Assembly (NCBI GenBank): GCA_021792185.1
Contig: JAJYVD010000008.1
Span: forward strand, 1-64,000
DNA: 64,000 nt
Direction of reading: 5' to 3'
Source of the DNA: Nitrospirota bacterium
GTDB lineage: Bacteria; Nitrospirota; Thermodesulfovibrionia; Thermodesulfovibrionales; Dissulfurispiraceae
Shown here: positions 35,998 to 44,741 of the stretch, one piece after another
How the letters are laid out: every line of letters starts with the position of its first letter
Position numbering within the stretch: position 1 is the stretch's first letter
Notes under the pieces: model-generated
Databases searched by the model: none
The model's input: only the letters and a program-made list of their open reading frames with translations
What the model was told of the DNA's origin: nothing
Position numbers and translations under genes: made by a program

Positions 35998-36804
35998 TCA
36001 GAACAAAGGATGTTCAAAAGAAAGATATAAAAATACACCGCGTTCTCCTTTTGAAGGCCCTACGCCAATAGGGAACGCAATTCCAGGCACAACCTGTAGT
36101 CCCGATTTAAAGTTTATTGCGAAGCGGGCGCCCGGGTTAATGAACAGGGTGTTATCTACCTTCTTCGTGCCATTCGCCTCTACAGACTGGCTGGAATTCC
36201 ACGCAGTCTCAAACATCAGGTTGAAGTTTTCTGTCACCAGCCAGATGATGCTCGCTCCGGAATTGAAATCAAGGGTGTGTGCCTTTGCACCGCCTGGCTC
36301 CTTGGCATTCGGGGTGAATGTCGCCCCAACATTCCAGTGGGTCACAAATTTATCAGAAAGCTCCACACTAAGCGGGATATTTATCTGCAGCCCAGGGACA
36401 CCTTTTCCAAGGCCTTTCTTGTAATCTCCTGTGGGAAGGACTAAAGAGAGTCGTGGTGCAAGGGCTATAGGCCCTTTGGGAGGAATAAGCTGGTAGCGGT
36501 AGTTCAGCAGCACATCGCCGATACCCGTCTCATTCCCGTCCTCGTTCAAATGATAAACAGGGATGGTATATGAAAGCTGATGCGTCTGTTTTGGAACCGG
36601 CCATTCCTGGATAAAGGTATACGCCCATGTTTTATTTTTCATGTACTGGAATGCCTGGATGTGCTGGACCACGCCGTCTTCCTGGTTATATGCCTCCTCC
36701 AGCAAGAAAGAATTGTCCTGAATCTTTTTTGCTTCCTCGGCAAATCCTGTTGTTCCTGTTATAATTAATGTCATAAATACAGCAAACAAAATCCTTTTAA
36801 GCAT
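35998..36804 (-). CDS. Outer-membrane beta-barrel protein (MetA-pathway transporter-like)
   Basis: 268 residues with a signal peptide ending 'GTTGFAEE'. The mature part alternates polar and hydrophobic residues in strand-length runs, and the last residue is Phe ('FEHPLF'), the outer-membrane insertion signature. 'GIGDVLLNYRYQL' and 'PRLSLVLPTGDYKKGLGKGVPGLQINIPLS' resemble the phenol-degradation MetA-type transporter family. Its start overlaps the tiny DUF2325-like remnant by 8 bp, with the aaaggaggagc ribosome site inside that ORF. The substrate is unknown. Confidence 0.75.
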   Translation of the reverse strand: MLKRILFAVFMTLIITGTTGFAEEAKKIQDNSFLLEEAYNQEDGVVQHIQAFQYMKNKTWAYTFIQEWPVPKQTHQLSYTIPVYHLNEDGNETGIGDVLLNYRYQLIPPKGPIALAPRLSLVLPTGDYKKGLGKGVPGLQINIPLSVELSDKFVTHWNVGATFTPNAKEPGGAKAHTLDFNSGASIIWLVTENFNLMFETAWNSSQSVEANGTKKVDNTLFINPGARFAINFKSGLQVVPGIAFPIGVGPSKGERGVFLYLSFEHPLF

Positions 36805-36913
36805 TCTTAGCTCCTCCTTTCATATTTTTCAGACAACTCAGACAATCCCTCACCGTGCAAACACCGCACCCCTTCTCAAGCCTGTCCATTCCGCCTATCA
36901 ATGCTACGTACAT
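36797..36913 (-). pseudogene. 38-residue internally deleted DUF2325-like remnant
   Basis: The ATG at 36913 has a ggagg site 5 bp upstream. The peptide starts 'MYVALIGGMDRLEK' and ends 'GCGVCTVRDCLSCLKNM'. These resemble the first and last segments of DUF2325 proteins (an 'ALIGGMDRL' start and an 'HSCGVCTLRDCLNCL'-type end), joined with the roughly 70-residue middle missing and the frame kept. The CxxC-x4-CxxC cluster could still bind a metal. It is translationally coupled to the barrel protein. The family match is from memory. Confidence 0.6.
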
Positions 36914-36980
36914 AAAAACCTCCAAATAAAGAGACTTAATCACAACTAAAGGTTAAAAAAATTAAAACTCAGGCAATCCT

Positions 36981-37113
36981 AAAAGGCAGGGCATAGTATT
37001 TCCGCTCATTCTCGTCCCACATCCTTGCGGGACTCCGAGGTACCAGCTCGGTTTCGCCATCACGGCAAAACCTTGAGCTGCTAAAGCCGCTACAATACAA
37101 TACCCTGCCTTTT
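36981..37113. repeat. 133-bp structured palindromic repeat R1, copy B
   Basis: The ends aaaaggcaggg and ccctgcctttt pair perfectly. The central block around gaggtaccagctcggtttcg is nearly identical to copy A at 23551-23683, while the third hairpin (gtcccgc / gtgggac on the minus strand) has a different sequence but the same pairing as copy A. It occupies most of the gap between the barrel-protein operon and the cytochrome c gene. Confidence 0.8.
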
Positions 37114-37133
37114 TAAACATAGTTTTTATTCTG

Positions 37134-37580
37134 TTAATATTTAACCTTTACTCCGTCCATCTCTTCTTTTGTCACATCCTTCCACCTCTTCAATGTCCAG
37201 TTGCCGATCCAACCCTTGAATAGATTGAGGTTGCTCTGCCTTTCCTCTTCTGTTGAGCCAAGATACTGATACATATTGCCCTGCTTGCCCGTTGCCTTTC
37301 CGTCATCGAGCCTTCTCATAAGCGCTCCGGTATCGGGCCACGCGGTGTAAAACACAAGATGGCTGTAAGTATCCATTCTCATGCCCTGACCATTGGAAAC
37401 CCATTTGTTTTTATCTTCCTTGAACGCGTGGTATTCGGGTGCCGCGTTTTCTCCGTGGCAGCTTACGCATTTAGCCTCAAACAAGGGTTTGATATGCTTT
37501 CTGTAGGTTGTATCTTCCGAATAGGCAGCGGAAGAGAAGGCAAGCACAACAGCCGCGGCGCATAAACCTATCCTTTTCAT
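37134..37580 (-). CDS. Periplasmic monoheme cytochrome c
   Basis: 148 residues. The signal peptide 'MKRIGLCAAAVVLAFSSAAYS' is followed by 'HIKPLFEAKCVSCHG', a single CXXCH at about residues 38-42. The remaining part has conserved Trp and Met residues ('GQGMRMDTYSHLVFY', 'WIGNWTLKRWKDV') but no second heme site; a Met such as those in 'GMRM' may be the distal ligand. It has its own strong promoter and an aaggaggtgat ribosome site. It is probably a soluble electron carrier for the modules that follow. Confidence 0.85.
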   Translation of the reverse strand: MKRIGLCAAAVVLAFSSAAYSEDTTYRKHIKPLFEAKCVSCHGENAAPEYHAFKEDKNKWVSNGQGMRMDTYSHLVFYTAWPDTGALMRRLDDGKATGKQGNMYQYLGSTEEERQSNLNLFKGWIGNWTLKRWKDVTKEEMDGVKVKY

Positions 37581-37602
37581 TTAATTACATCACCTCCTTA
37601 AT

Positions 37603-37617
37603 TGAGAATAAGTCTCA
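37603..37617 (-). promoter_or_regulatory. Operator-like palindrome at the cytochrome promoter
   Basis: TGAGA-N5-TCTCA (tgagaataagtctca) is a perfect inverted repeat that begins at the last base of the -10 box and covers the transcription start region. The position suits a repressor. It does not match a Fur box or the FNR/CRP consensus exactly, so the regulator is unknown. Confidence 0.5.
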
Positions 37618-37645
37618 TTATAAATATCTTGCAGCAGTTTGTCAA
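37617..37645 (-). promoter_or_regulatory. Consensus sigma-70 promoter of the cytochrome c gene
   Basis: On the minus strand, a perfect TTGACA (37640-37645), a 17-bp spacer and a perfect TATAAT (37617-37622), about 40 bp upstream of the ATG. Confidence 0.8.
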
Positions 37646-37771
37646 GACAAAAATTTGAGACCGTAATCCATACATTATTAAAGGCTTTGAAGAATACCTG
37701 CCATCTATGATTACGGATTATAGTTGAGATTTTTGGTAAAAAATTGGAATAAATTAGTGGATGGTTATAGC

Positions 37772-38881
37772 TTAATAACGGGTCTTTAAAAGCAACTCAA
37801 GGGCACGTTTATAGTCAGATGCGGCTTCTTTCGGCATTTTATTATTCTCGTAAGCCTCAGCCCTGAGCATGTATATCATAGAGTCATACGGATTTAATGA
37901 AATCGCGGAGTCAAAGGCATTGAGCGCATCTCTCATCTGTCCGTTCTTTGCAAGCACATATGCCAGATAATAATAAGCCGGCGTATATGAATCCACCTTT
38001 ACTGCCCTGTTGAGGATTTCTATCGCTTCTTTTGTCATTCCACTCTTTGCAAGAAGATAGCCGAGTTCGCTCATTGCTGTTATATTTTCAGCATCTATAG
38101 CGATTGCCTTTCTCAATATTTCTTCTGCCTCTTTATTCTTGTTTTCCCGTTCATGGATTTTGGCCAACTCTATGTATGGCGGTATATATTTCGGGTCCTT
38201 GTTGATTGCCTTCTGGAGAAATGTATGGGCCATCTTATACATGCCCCTTTTTATGAACTGGCGGGCGATGTTCGTATCTGCCACTACATTATAAGGCGGC
38301 ATGTATTTGGGTTCAAACTTTTTCGGAAGCTGCTCGCCAGCTAAAACGAGGAGATAATCGAACATTTCCTCCGTCCCCACAAGTGGAAGTCCCGGAAGCG
38401 TATAGGAGATCTTGCCCTTTGTTATAACAATAGTGGACGGCAAGGCTATGACATTGTAACTGTGAAATGTTTTCAGTCCTGCATCAACCAAAATTGGGAA
38501 AGAAATATTAAGTTCTTTAACGAGTTTATTTATGGACCCTAAATCTTCAGCAGATATGGTCTGATTATCCACATTTATACCGATGACCTGAATGCCCCTG
38601 TCTTGATATTTTTTATGATACCCTTCGAACCTTTTGAGCGCCTTCGGAGAGTTGACGCTCCATGTGGACCAGAAAAGGACTATGACCGCTTCTTTTTGTG
38701 AGAATTGTGATAATTTTATTTCCTTGCCCTCGATGTCCTTAAGAGAGAAATCAGGGGCATAATCTCCTGTCGGCAGCAGGGCTTCTGCTTTTGCGATGCC
38801 TGTAAAAGGCGCTGCAAATATTACAATAAGAATTGCCGCCCTTATAGTTAAGATGATTCTTCTCACATTGCCCGCTCTCAT
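37772..38881 (-). CDS. TlpA-like thioredoxin-fold protein with SxxS site fused to TPRs
   Basis: 369 residues from the ATG at 38881, which begins a signal/anchor helix; a longer frame to 39139 lacks support and overlaps the divergent cytochrome. The AhpC/TlpA fold (about 38-180) contains 'APDFSLKDIEGKEIKLSQF', but the redox site reads 'FWSTWSVNSPKAL': both Cys of WCxxC are Ser (75 and 78). It is followed by about four TPR repeats (230-365). It cannot be a disulfide reductase and is more likely a periplasmic scaffold or chaperone for the multiheme cytochromes it flanks. Confidence 0.85.
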   Translation of the reverse strand: MRAGNVRRIILTIRAAILIVIFAAPFTGIAKAEALLPTGDYAPDFSLKDIEGKEIKLSQFSQKEAVIVLFWSTWSVNSPKALKRFEGYHKKYQDRGIQVIGINVDNQTISAEDLGSINKLVKELNISFPILVDAGLKTFHSYNVIALPSTIVITKGKISYTLPGLPLVGTEEMFDYLLVLAGEQLPKKFEPKYMPPYNVVADTNIARQFIKRGMYKMAHTFLQKAINKDPKYIPPYIELAKIHERENKNKEAEEILRKAIAIDAENITAMSELGYLLAKSGMTKEAIEILNRAVKVDSYTPAYYYLAYVLAKNGQMRDALNAFDSAISLNPYDSMIYMLRAEAYENNKMPKEAASDYKRALELLLKTRY

Positions 38882-38899
38882 TTGTAATAAAATTTTCGC

Positions 38900-38928
38900 T
38901 TGAAAACAATTAACAAATATTCTAAAAT
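38900..38928 (+). promoter_or_regulatory. Promoter of cytochrome module A
   Basis: TTGAAA (38900-38905), a 17-bp spacer and TAAAAT (38923-38928), 60 bp upstream of the tetraheme cytochrome. The same promoter with the same spacing and similar flanks is found at 49534-49562 in front of the TorD-like gene, next to the paralogous TlpA-TPR gene. Confidence 0.65.
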
Positions 38929-38988
38929 GAACGATTGTAAAATATAAGATAAAAAAATGTAAATGAAATTTTAGGGAGGCGAGGAGAG

Positions 38989-39501
38989 ATGGGTAGTAAA
39001 AAAAAGAGCTTTTTACTGTCTTTTGGGCTGTTTTTATTCCTTCTTTTATTTTCCAATGCTGAAGCTGTTGAACAGGATATACCGAAAAAATTCTTTGTTC
39101 CGCCGCCTCCGTTTTCTCCAGGCATATACCCATGCTCACAATGTCATGCCGGAATGCCTGCTAACGCAAAGCCGAGGAAACTGGAGATGATGCACCAGGA
39201 TATCGTCCTGAAGCACATGCCCGGGGGATGGTGTTTTAACTGTCACAATCCCGATAACAGGGATAAGTTAAGACTGGCCAACGGCCAGTTAATAAGCTTT
39301 GAAGAGTCATATCTTCTTTGCGGCCAGTGCCACGGCACGGTCTTCCGTGACTGGAAGACAGGGCTGCACGGCAAGAGGACAGGCATGTGGAATGGTGAAA
39401 AACAGTATCTCCTTTGTGTCCACTGCCACTGGCCGCATGAGCCGACATTTAGGCAGTTGCAGCCTATGCCGCCTCCTGCAAGGCCGTCGAATATTAAATG
39501 A
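38989..39501 (+). CDS. Tetraheme cytochrome c, module A
   Basis: 170 residues with an N-terminal hydrophobic signal or anchor (about 8-25). Four CXXCH sites are 'CSQCH', 'CFNCH', 'CGQCH' and 'CVHCH', with extra His residues as likely distal ligands. It is the first gene of a three-gene unit with a ferredoxin and NrfD, as in periplasmic quinone-linked complexes (Qrc, Dsr and Nrf relatives). It would accept or donate electrons on the periplasmic side. The ribosome site gggaggcgaggag precedes the ATG. Confidence 0.9.
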   Translation: MGSKKKSFLLSFGLFLFLLLFSNAEAVEQDIPKKFFVPPPPFSPGIYPCSQCHAGMPANAKPRKLEMMHQDIVLKHMPGGWCFNCHNPDNRDKLRLANGQLISFEESYLLCGQCHGTVFRDWKTGLHGKRTGMWNGEKQYLLCVHCHWPHEPTFRQLQPMPPPARPSNIK

Positions 39502-39551
39502 AAATGCAATGATTAGAAATAAAAATTCAAACTCAGGGTAGAGGTAACGAT

Positions 39552-40478
39552 ATGTCTAAGATACGCAGTAATCCATCGGGAGTGAAGCTTGACAGAAGGA
39601 CTTTCTTAAAAGGCGCTGCCCTCGGCCTCGCAGGCACAGCGCTGCCCCTCGACAAAACCGATGCATCTTTCTGGGAGGCTTTTTTCCAGAAGCATTTCAG
39701 GGAAATGAATGACGATGAAAAGAAAAAGGTCATACAGCGCCTTGAAAAAGAATACGAGCAGAAATACAAAAAGGCGATACATATAGGCAGCGAAAAGCCT
39801 ATGCCAGGTGTATTATTCGGCTACGGACTCGACCTTTCGAGATGTATCGGCTGCAGAAGGTGTGTTTATGCATGTGTAAAGGAGAACAACCAGTCCATCG
39901 ACCCGCAGGTGCACTGGATAACAGTGCTCAGATTCAAAAAGGGAGAAAAATGGATCGACCTCGAAGAGTCCGAGAAATATTACAATCCGCAGAATGTCCC
40001 CGAACCCGGGTATTTCTACATGCCTGTTCAATGCCAGCAGTGCGAAAATCCCCCTTGTGTGAGGGCATGCCCGACACAGGCAACATGGAAGGAGCCCGAC
40101 GGCATCATAGTTATAGACTACAACTGGTGCATAGGCTGTAGATACTGTATGGCCGCATGTCCTTATGGAGCAAGGAGATTCAACTGGGGAGAGCCGAAGA
40201 GACCCGCAGAGGAGATAAATCCGAATACACACTACCTTGGAAATCGCCCTCGTTATAAAGGAGTGGTTGAAAAATGCACCTTCTGTGTACAGAGGACAAG
40301 GAATGGCAGATACCCTGCATGTGTTGAAATATGTCCTGTTGGAGCAAGGAAGTTCGGCAATCTCCTTGACCCCCAAAGCGAGATCAGATACGCAATTGAA
40401 CACAAAAGGGTTTTCAGGCTCAAAGAGGATTTGAATACAAACCCCAAATTTTATTACTTCTTTGCTTACGGAAGATAG
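39552..40478 (+). CDS. Periplasmic four-cluster ferredoxin with Tat signal, module A
   Basis: 308 residues of the DmsB/NrfC/PsrB family. The Tat signal 'DRRTFLKGAALGLAGTALPL' indicates export in folded form. Four Cys sets are visible: 'CIGCRRCVYACVKEN', 'CQQCENPPCVRACP', 'CIGCRYCMAACPYGA' and 'CTFCVQRTRNGRYPACVEICP', each compatible with a [4Fe-4S] cluster. It bridges the tetraheme cytochrome and the NrfD membrane subunit. No molybdopterin subunit is encoded in this unit. Confidence 0.93.
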   Translation: MSKIRSNPSGVKLDRRTFLKGAALGLAGTALPLDKTDASFWEAFFQKHFREMNDDEKKKVIQRLEKEYEQKYKKAIHIGSEKPMPGVLFGYGLDLSRCIGCRRCVYACVKENNQSIDPQVHWITVLRFKKGEKWIDLEESEKYYNPQNVPEPGYFYMPVQCQQCENPPCVRACPTQATWKEPDGIIVIDYNWCIGCRYCMAACPYGARRFNWGEPKRPAEEINPNTHYLGNRPRYKGVVEKCTFCVQRTRNGRYPACVEICPVGARKFGNLLDPQSEIRYAIEHKRVFRLKEDLNTNPKFYYFFAYGR

Positions 40479-40487
40479 GAGGAATAG

Positions 40488-41693
40488 ATGGTTCAAGCAG
40501 TGGCGGTAAAAAAATTTTTTATTGTATTTAGAGAAACTCTAAGGGGAAGCAATAAATATTATGCATGGCTTGCATTCCTGTCATTTTTAATTCTTCTGGG
40601 ACTGAGCGCATATATTGACCAGTTAAACAGGGGCCTTATAAGTACCGCCATGAGGGATCAGGTCTCATGGGGTATGTATATTTCAAACTTTACATTCCTT
40701 GTGGGAGTGGCTGCTGCTGCCGTGTATCTTATTATCCCCGCATATGTCTACAAATTTAAACCCATTAAGGAGGTGGCATTATTCGGCGAACTCCTCGCCA
40801 TAACCGCCATCACCATGTGCATACTCTTTATAATGGTTGACATGGGGCAGCCGTTCAGGGTATGGCATATCCTGCCTGTTATGGGTGCGATGAATTTTCC
40901 ATCATCCCTTCTGGCATGGGATGTGCTCGTATTGAACGGTTACCTTACTCTCAATATCATAATCGTCTTTTATGTCCTGTACAGGATATCCCACGGCAAG
41001 GACTATTTGCCGAGCATATGGCCTTTAATAATACTTTCCATTCCCATGGCGGTCAGCATTCATACCGTAACCGCATTCCTTTACAATGGCCTGCCGGCAA
41101 GGCCGTTCTGGAACGCCTCTATCGTAGCCCCCAGATTTATTGCCTCTGCGTTCTGCTCCGGACCTGCTTTAATGCTCATCATCTTCCAGATTATCAGGAA
41201 GATATGGAAACTTGATATTGAAAACCGCGCTATTTTTAAGATTGCAGAGCTCGTAGCCTATGCCATGGCCATAAATCTCTTTCTTTTAGGCGCCGAGGTG
41301 TTCAAGGAGTTTTATTCAGGCACCATTCACGTGTATCCCATTAAGTATCTTTATTTCGGCCTTCATGGACATGCAAACCTCGTCCCATGGATATGGGCGG
41401 CTACGGTACTGAATATTATTGCCTTTATCCTGTTGCTCCTGCCAAAGACCCGCGAGAACTTCCTGACCCTCAATATGGGGTGTGCCTTTCTCATCATAGG
41501 CGTGTATATAGAAAAGGGCATGGGACTTGTAATACCGGGGTTTGTTCCCGACACCCTCGGGGAGATATATGAATATATCCCGACTATGCAAGAAATGGTG
41601 GTAACAGTCGGGATATGGGCTGCGGGCGCGCTTATGTATACCCTTTTGCTTAAAGCTACCATTCCTATTTATACGGGAAAGGTGAAATTCTAA
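40488..41693 (+). CDS. NrfD/PsrC-like quinone-interacting membrane subunit, module A
   Basis: A 401-residue integral membrane protein with about ten hydrophobic helices; motifs such as '[20 protein letters not shown]' and '[12 protein letters not shown]' are typical of NrfD. It exchanges electrons, and possibly protons, with the menaquinone pool and the adjacent ferredoxin. The gap to the ferredoxin gene is 9 bp with an ataggagg ribosome site. Direction (quinol oxidation or quinone reduction) cannot be told from sequence. Confidence 0.92.
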   Translation: MVQAVAVKKFFIVFRETLRGSNKYYAWLAFLSFLILLGLSAYIDQLNRGLISTAMRDQVSWGMYISNFTFLVGVAAAAVYLIIPAYVYKFKPIKEVALFGELLAITAITMCILFIMVDMGQPFRVWHILPVMGAMNFPSSLLAWDVLVLNGYLTLNIIIVFYVLYRISHGKDYLPSIWPLIILSIPMAVSIHTVTAFLYNGLPARPFWNASIVAPRFIASAFCSGPALMLIIFQIIRKIWKLDIENRAIFKIAELVAYAMAINLFLLGAEVFKEFYSGTIHVYPIKYLYFGLHGHANLVPWIWAATVLNIIAFILLLLPKTRENFLTLNMGCAFLIIGVYIEKGMGLVIPGFVPDTLGEIYEYIPTMQEMVVTVGIWAAGALMYTLLLKATIPIYTGKVKF

Positions 41694-41724
41694 AGAAAAA
41701 CGTGTTTTTTTGAGGGCTATCGCG

Positions 41725-43008
41725 ATGGAAACGAGAAAATCAAAGATATTTTACAAGAAAGCCGTTGCATTGATGCCCGGCGGCGTGAACAGTCCGGTTC
41801 GGGCGTTCAAAGCAGTGGGCGGCTCTCCTTTATTTATAAGGAATGCAAAAGGCTCCAAAATCTATGACGTTGACGGCAACGAATACATAGACTATGTGCT
41901 CTCATGGGGGCCTATGATAGCCGGACATTCCCATCCATCCGTCGTCAAGGCGCTGAAAAAAGCGGTTGATAACGGAACGAGCTTCGGCGCTCCCACCCCG
42001 TTGGAGATAGAACTTGCTCAAATGGTAATGAACATCTATCCATCTATCGAAAAGATACGCATGGTAAATTCCGGCACAGAGGCTGCGATGAGCGCCATAA
42101 GGGCGGCGAGGGGATTTACGAAGAGGGATAAAATAATAAAATTCGAGGGATGTTATCACGGCCATGCCGACGGCCTTCTTGTAAGGGCAGGCTCCGGCGC
42201 AACGACATTCGGAGTGCCTGACAGCCCCGGAGTGCCGAAATCCTACGCAAAAAATACCATGACACTTCCTTTAAACGATATAAAGGCATTTAAGGATTTA
42301 ATTCAGAAAGAATGGAAGACGATAGCCTGCGTGATAATCGAGCCTGTGGTGGGCAATATCGGATGCGTTCTGCCGGGAGAAGGTTTTCTGGAGACATTAA
42401 GGAAAGAGACAAAGAAATACGGAATCGTTCTTATATTCGACGAGGTGATGACAGGCTTTAGGGTATCTTACGGAGGCGCTCAGGCATATTACGGCATAAA
42501 GCCCGACATGACATGCCTCGGCAAGGTGATAGGCGGCGGGCTGCCTGTGGGCGCATACGGCGGCAAAAAAGAAATCATGTCCATGATCGCTCCCGAAGGC
42601 CCTGTGTATCAGGCAGGTACATTGTCCGGAAATCCTCTCGCGATGACGGCCGGCATAGAAACATTGAAGATACTTTCTAAGAAGGATGCATATAAGAAAC
42701 TCGAAAATACAATGCGGCATCTCGAAAAAGGCATGAAAGACGCCGCAAAACGCGCGGGCGTAAAGACGAGGTTTTACAGGGCGGGAACTATGTTCTGCAC
42801 GTATATTACGGATACCGATGTGGTCGATTATAAAACCGCTAAGACAGCCGACGTGGAGAAGTTTTCGAGATTTTTCAGGGGCATGTTGAATCGCGGGATA
42901 AACCTTGCGCCGTCGCAGTTCGAGGCGGGTTTTATATCCATTGCGCATACAAAGGCCGATATCGAAAACACAGTCCGGGCAGCATACGAAGCCTTAAAGC
43001 AGATATAA
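41725..43008 (+). CDS. hemL: Glutamate-1-semialdehyde 2,1-aminomutase
   Basis: 427 residues from the ATG at 41725 (a TTG at 41710 is also in frame; gaggg lies suitably before the ATG). A PLP enzyme of the C5 heme pathway converting glutamate-1-semialdehyde to 5-aminolevulinate. '[11 protein letters not shown]', '[16 protein letters not shown]', '[11 protein letters not shown]' and the PLP-Lys in '[17 protein letters not shown]' are visible. Its place between two multiheme cytochrome modules fits a local demand for heme. Confidence 0.96.
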   Translation: METRKSKIFYKKAVALMPGGVNSPVRAFKAVGGSPLFIRNAKGSKIYDVDGNEYIDYVLSWGPMIAGHSHPSVVKALKKAVDNGTSFGAPTPLEIELAQMVMNIYPSIEKIRMVNSGTEAAMSAIRAARGFTKRDKIIKFEGCYHGHADGLLVRAGSGATTFGVPDSPGVPKSYAKNTMTLPLNDIKAFKDLIQKEWKTIACVIIEPVVGNIGCVLPGEGFLETLRKETKKYGIVLIFDEVMTGFRVSYGGAQAYYGIKPDMTCLGKVIGGGLPVGAYGGKKEIMSMIAPEGPVYQAGTLSGNPLAMTAGIETLKILSKKDAYKKLENTMRHLEKGMKDAAKRAGVKTRFYRAGTMFCTYITDTDVVDYKTAKTADVEKFSRFFRGMLNRGINLAPSQFEAGFISIAHTKADIENTVRAAYEALKQI

Positions 43009-43047
43009 TCACAAAGACTTCTTTGTTTAAATATTAGAGGGGAAGCT

Positions 43048-43617
43048 GTGGAAAGTTATCGGTATCAGCAGCTTGTATACCTGATTGTGCCTATACTGCT
43101 CGGCATAGAGTTTTTCCTCTGCGCAAAAGACGAGAGGAAAGGCAAAGAGACGGCCCCTGTCGGTTCTTATCTTTTGGACATTTTCGGGTTTATATTTGTC
43201 GCGCTGATCCCTGCAATGTTCTTCTTCACGATATGGGCTGTGGAATATAAGGCATTTCCTCTGCAGGTCAACACATTAGCGAGGATCGACAGATACGGAG
43301 TGCTGTTTTTCTTTTTTGGCGCATGGTGGCAGGTCTATATCTTTGCCGCACTAAGGTCAAGGCGTATCAGGCTGAAAAACGGCTCAAAATGGATGCTCTG
43401 GATACCATACTTGCTTTTGGGCATATTTATTTCATTGCTTATACTCATGGTTTCGCCATGGAACATGAAATGGATTTCTGTTATATGGTTTCTCATGCTC
43501 TTTGCATGCATGATAAAGGCATCTATGAAAACCGTCGAGAAGGTCTTCTGGATTCTTGCCGGCATTACGTTTTTTGTTGAAAATGTTCTTTTTATCTGGC
43601 TTGAATCGGTTGTATAG
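43048..43617 (+). CDS. Six-helix membrane protein, start of module B
   Basis: A 189-residue protein with about six hydrophobic helices and few motifs; the start is GTG with a gagggga site. There is no heme-binding CXXCH. It lies 81 bp upstream of the first 11-heme cytochrome. A candidate role is a membrane partner for the cytochromes or a transporter, but I do not recognise the family. About 80 bp with a weak promoter-like TTGACA (43630) separate it from the next gene, so it may be a separate unit. Confidence 0.65.
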   Translation: MESYRYQQLVYLIVPILLGIEFFLCAKDERKGKETAPVGSYLLDIFGFIFVALIPAMFFFTIWAVEYKAFPLQVNTLARIDRYGVLFFFFGAWWQVYIFAALRSRRIRLKNGSKWMLWIPYLLLGIFISLLILMVSPWNMKWISVIWFLMLFACMIKASMKTVEKVFWILAGITFFVENVLFIWLESVV

Positions 43618-43698
43618 ATTGCTGAAAAATTGACAAACATGTGCTGATTCGATTATTTTATTTGGTCTATCGCTCTCTTTTTAAATAAATATTGAGGA

Positions 43699-44730
43699 AT
43701 GCAGATGTCTGAGGCGCCGGAACGGAAACCTAACCTTTTTAAAAGATGGTTTAAGCCGTTTTTTTGGCTGAGAGAAGGAATGCCGCTTAAAGGCAAGATA
43801 ATTATAGCAATCCTTCTTTTAGCCATTATAATCGGCGGCGGCATGGTAGCCTTCAGATTTTATGATTTTACCCAGCACAACCCGAAGTTTTGCGTAAGCT
43901 GTCATTTGATGAAGCCTGCCTTTACGGCATGGGAACAAAGCGAACACAAAGGAATTAATTGTCATGATTGTCACCGCCTTTCTATTCCCGAACAGAACAG
44001 GCTGCTTATTAATTTTGTTCTTTACAGGCCGGAGTCTGTCCCGACCCGACACGGCAAGATAATCGTGCCCTGGAAATACTGTATGAAATGCCATTGGGAG
44101 AAAGATGAGAGATATCCGGATGCGCCTATGGTAAACAAATCAAGATACCATGCAATACATGTGTTTATGGAACAGGTAGAGTGCTCCAAGTGTCACGGAT
44201 ATAGGGTTCATAGATTTACCGTCGAAGAGAGATATTGCATTACCTGCCATGAAAACAGAGAAGTTCATGGAATAGGCATGGAAAAACTCGCATGTCTCAA
44301 CTGTCATACTGACCGTACTGTTGATCTGAAGCCCGGAAGAAAAAAATGCCTGTATTGTCATGGGGATGAAGCAGTAAGAAAAGAACTGCTTGCTGCCAAA
44401 ACCATCGATGTAAAACATTTCAAGCCTTCACGGGAAGTTATCGATAAGGCAACAAAGATAAATGTGCCTGACAATGCGCCGATGCAGTTTCATTGCTATG
44501 AGTGCCATAGGCCGCACACAAAGGTGAAACCTGACTGGGGCGACTGCCTTGCAAAATGCCATACTACGGTTCCGTCCGTAGGCAAACACGAAATGCATAT
44601 AAAAACCGTGGGCATGAAATGTGTCGACTGCCATAAGCCTCACAAATGGACCGTAACCGAAGAGCAGGCAAAGAAGGATTGTATAAAGTGTCATGAATAC
44701 AGAGAGCCTAAGACGTTTATAAAATATTAA
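43699..44730 (+). CDS. NapC/NirT-like cytochrome with 10 CXXCH and one CX3CH site
   Basis: 343 residues. One N-terminal membrane anchor (about 32-52) precedes a periplasmic domain. Heme sites in order: CVSCH, CHDCH, CMKCH, CSKCH, CITCH, CLNCH, CLYCH, CYECH, then the atypical 'CLAKCH' (CX3CH), CVDCH and CIKCH. The N-terminal part matches the NapC/NirT/NrfH quinol dehydrogenase type, extended by a second multiheme half. Its neighbour at 44742 is a close paralogue with a normal ninth site. It likely passes electrons between quinol and the periplasm or outer surface. Confidence 0.92.
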   Translation: MQMSEAPERKPNLFKRWFKPFFWLREGMPLKGKIIIAILLLAIIIGGGMVAFRFYDFTQHNPKFCVSCHLMKPAFTAWEQSEHKGINCHDCHRLSIPEQNRLLINFVLYRPESVPTRHGKIIVPWKYCMKCHWEKDERYPDAPMVNKSRYHAIHVFMEQVECSKCHGYRVHRFTVEERYCITCHENREVHGIGMEKLACLNCHTDRTVDLKPGRKKCLYCHGDEAVRKELLAAKTIDVKHFKPSREVIDKATKINVPDNAPMQFHCYECHRPHTKVKPDWGDCLAKCHTTVPSVGKHEMHIKTVGMKCVDCHKPHKWTVTEEQAKKDCIKCHEYREPKTFIKY

Positions 44731-44741
44731 GGAGGTTTGCC

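Noticed and set aside
43630-43653. TTGACA before the first 11-heme cytochrome as a promoter
   Set aside because: No acceptable -10 at 16-18 bp; kept only as a remark, not as a feature.
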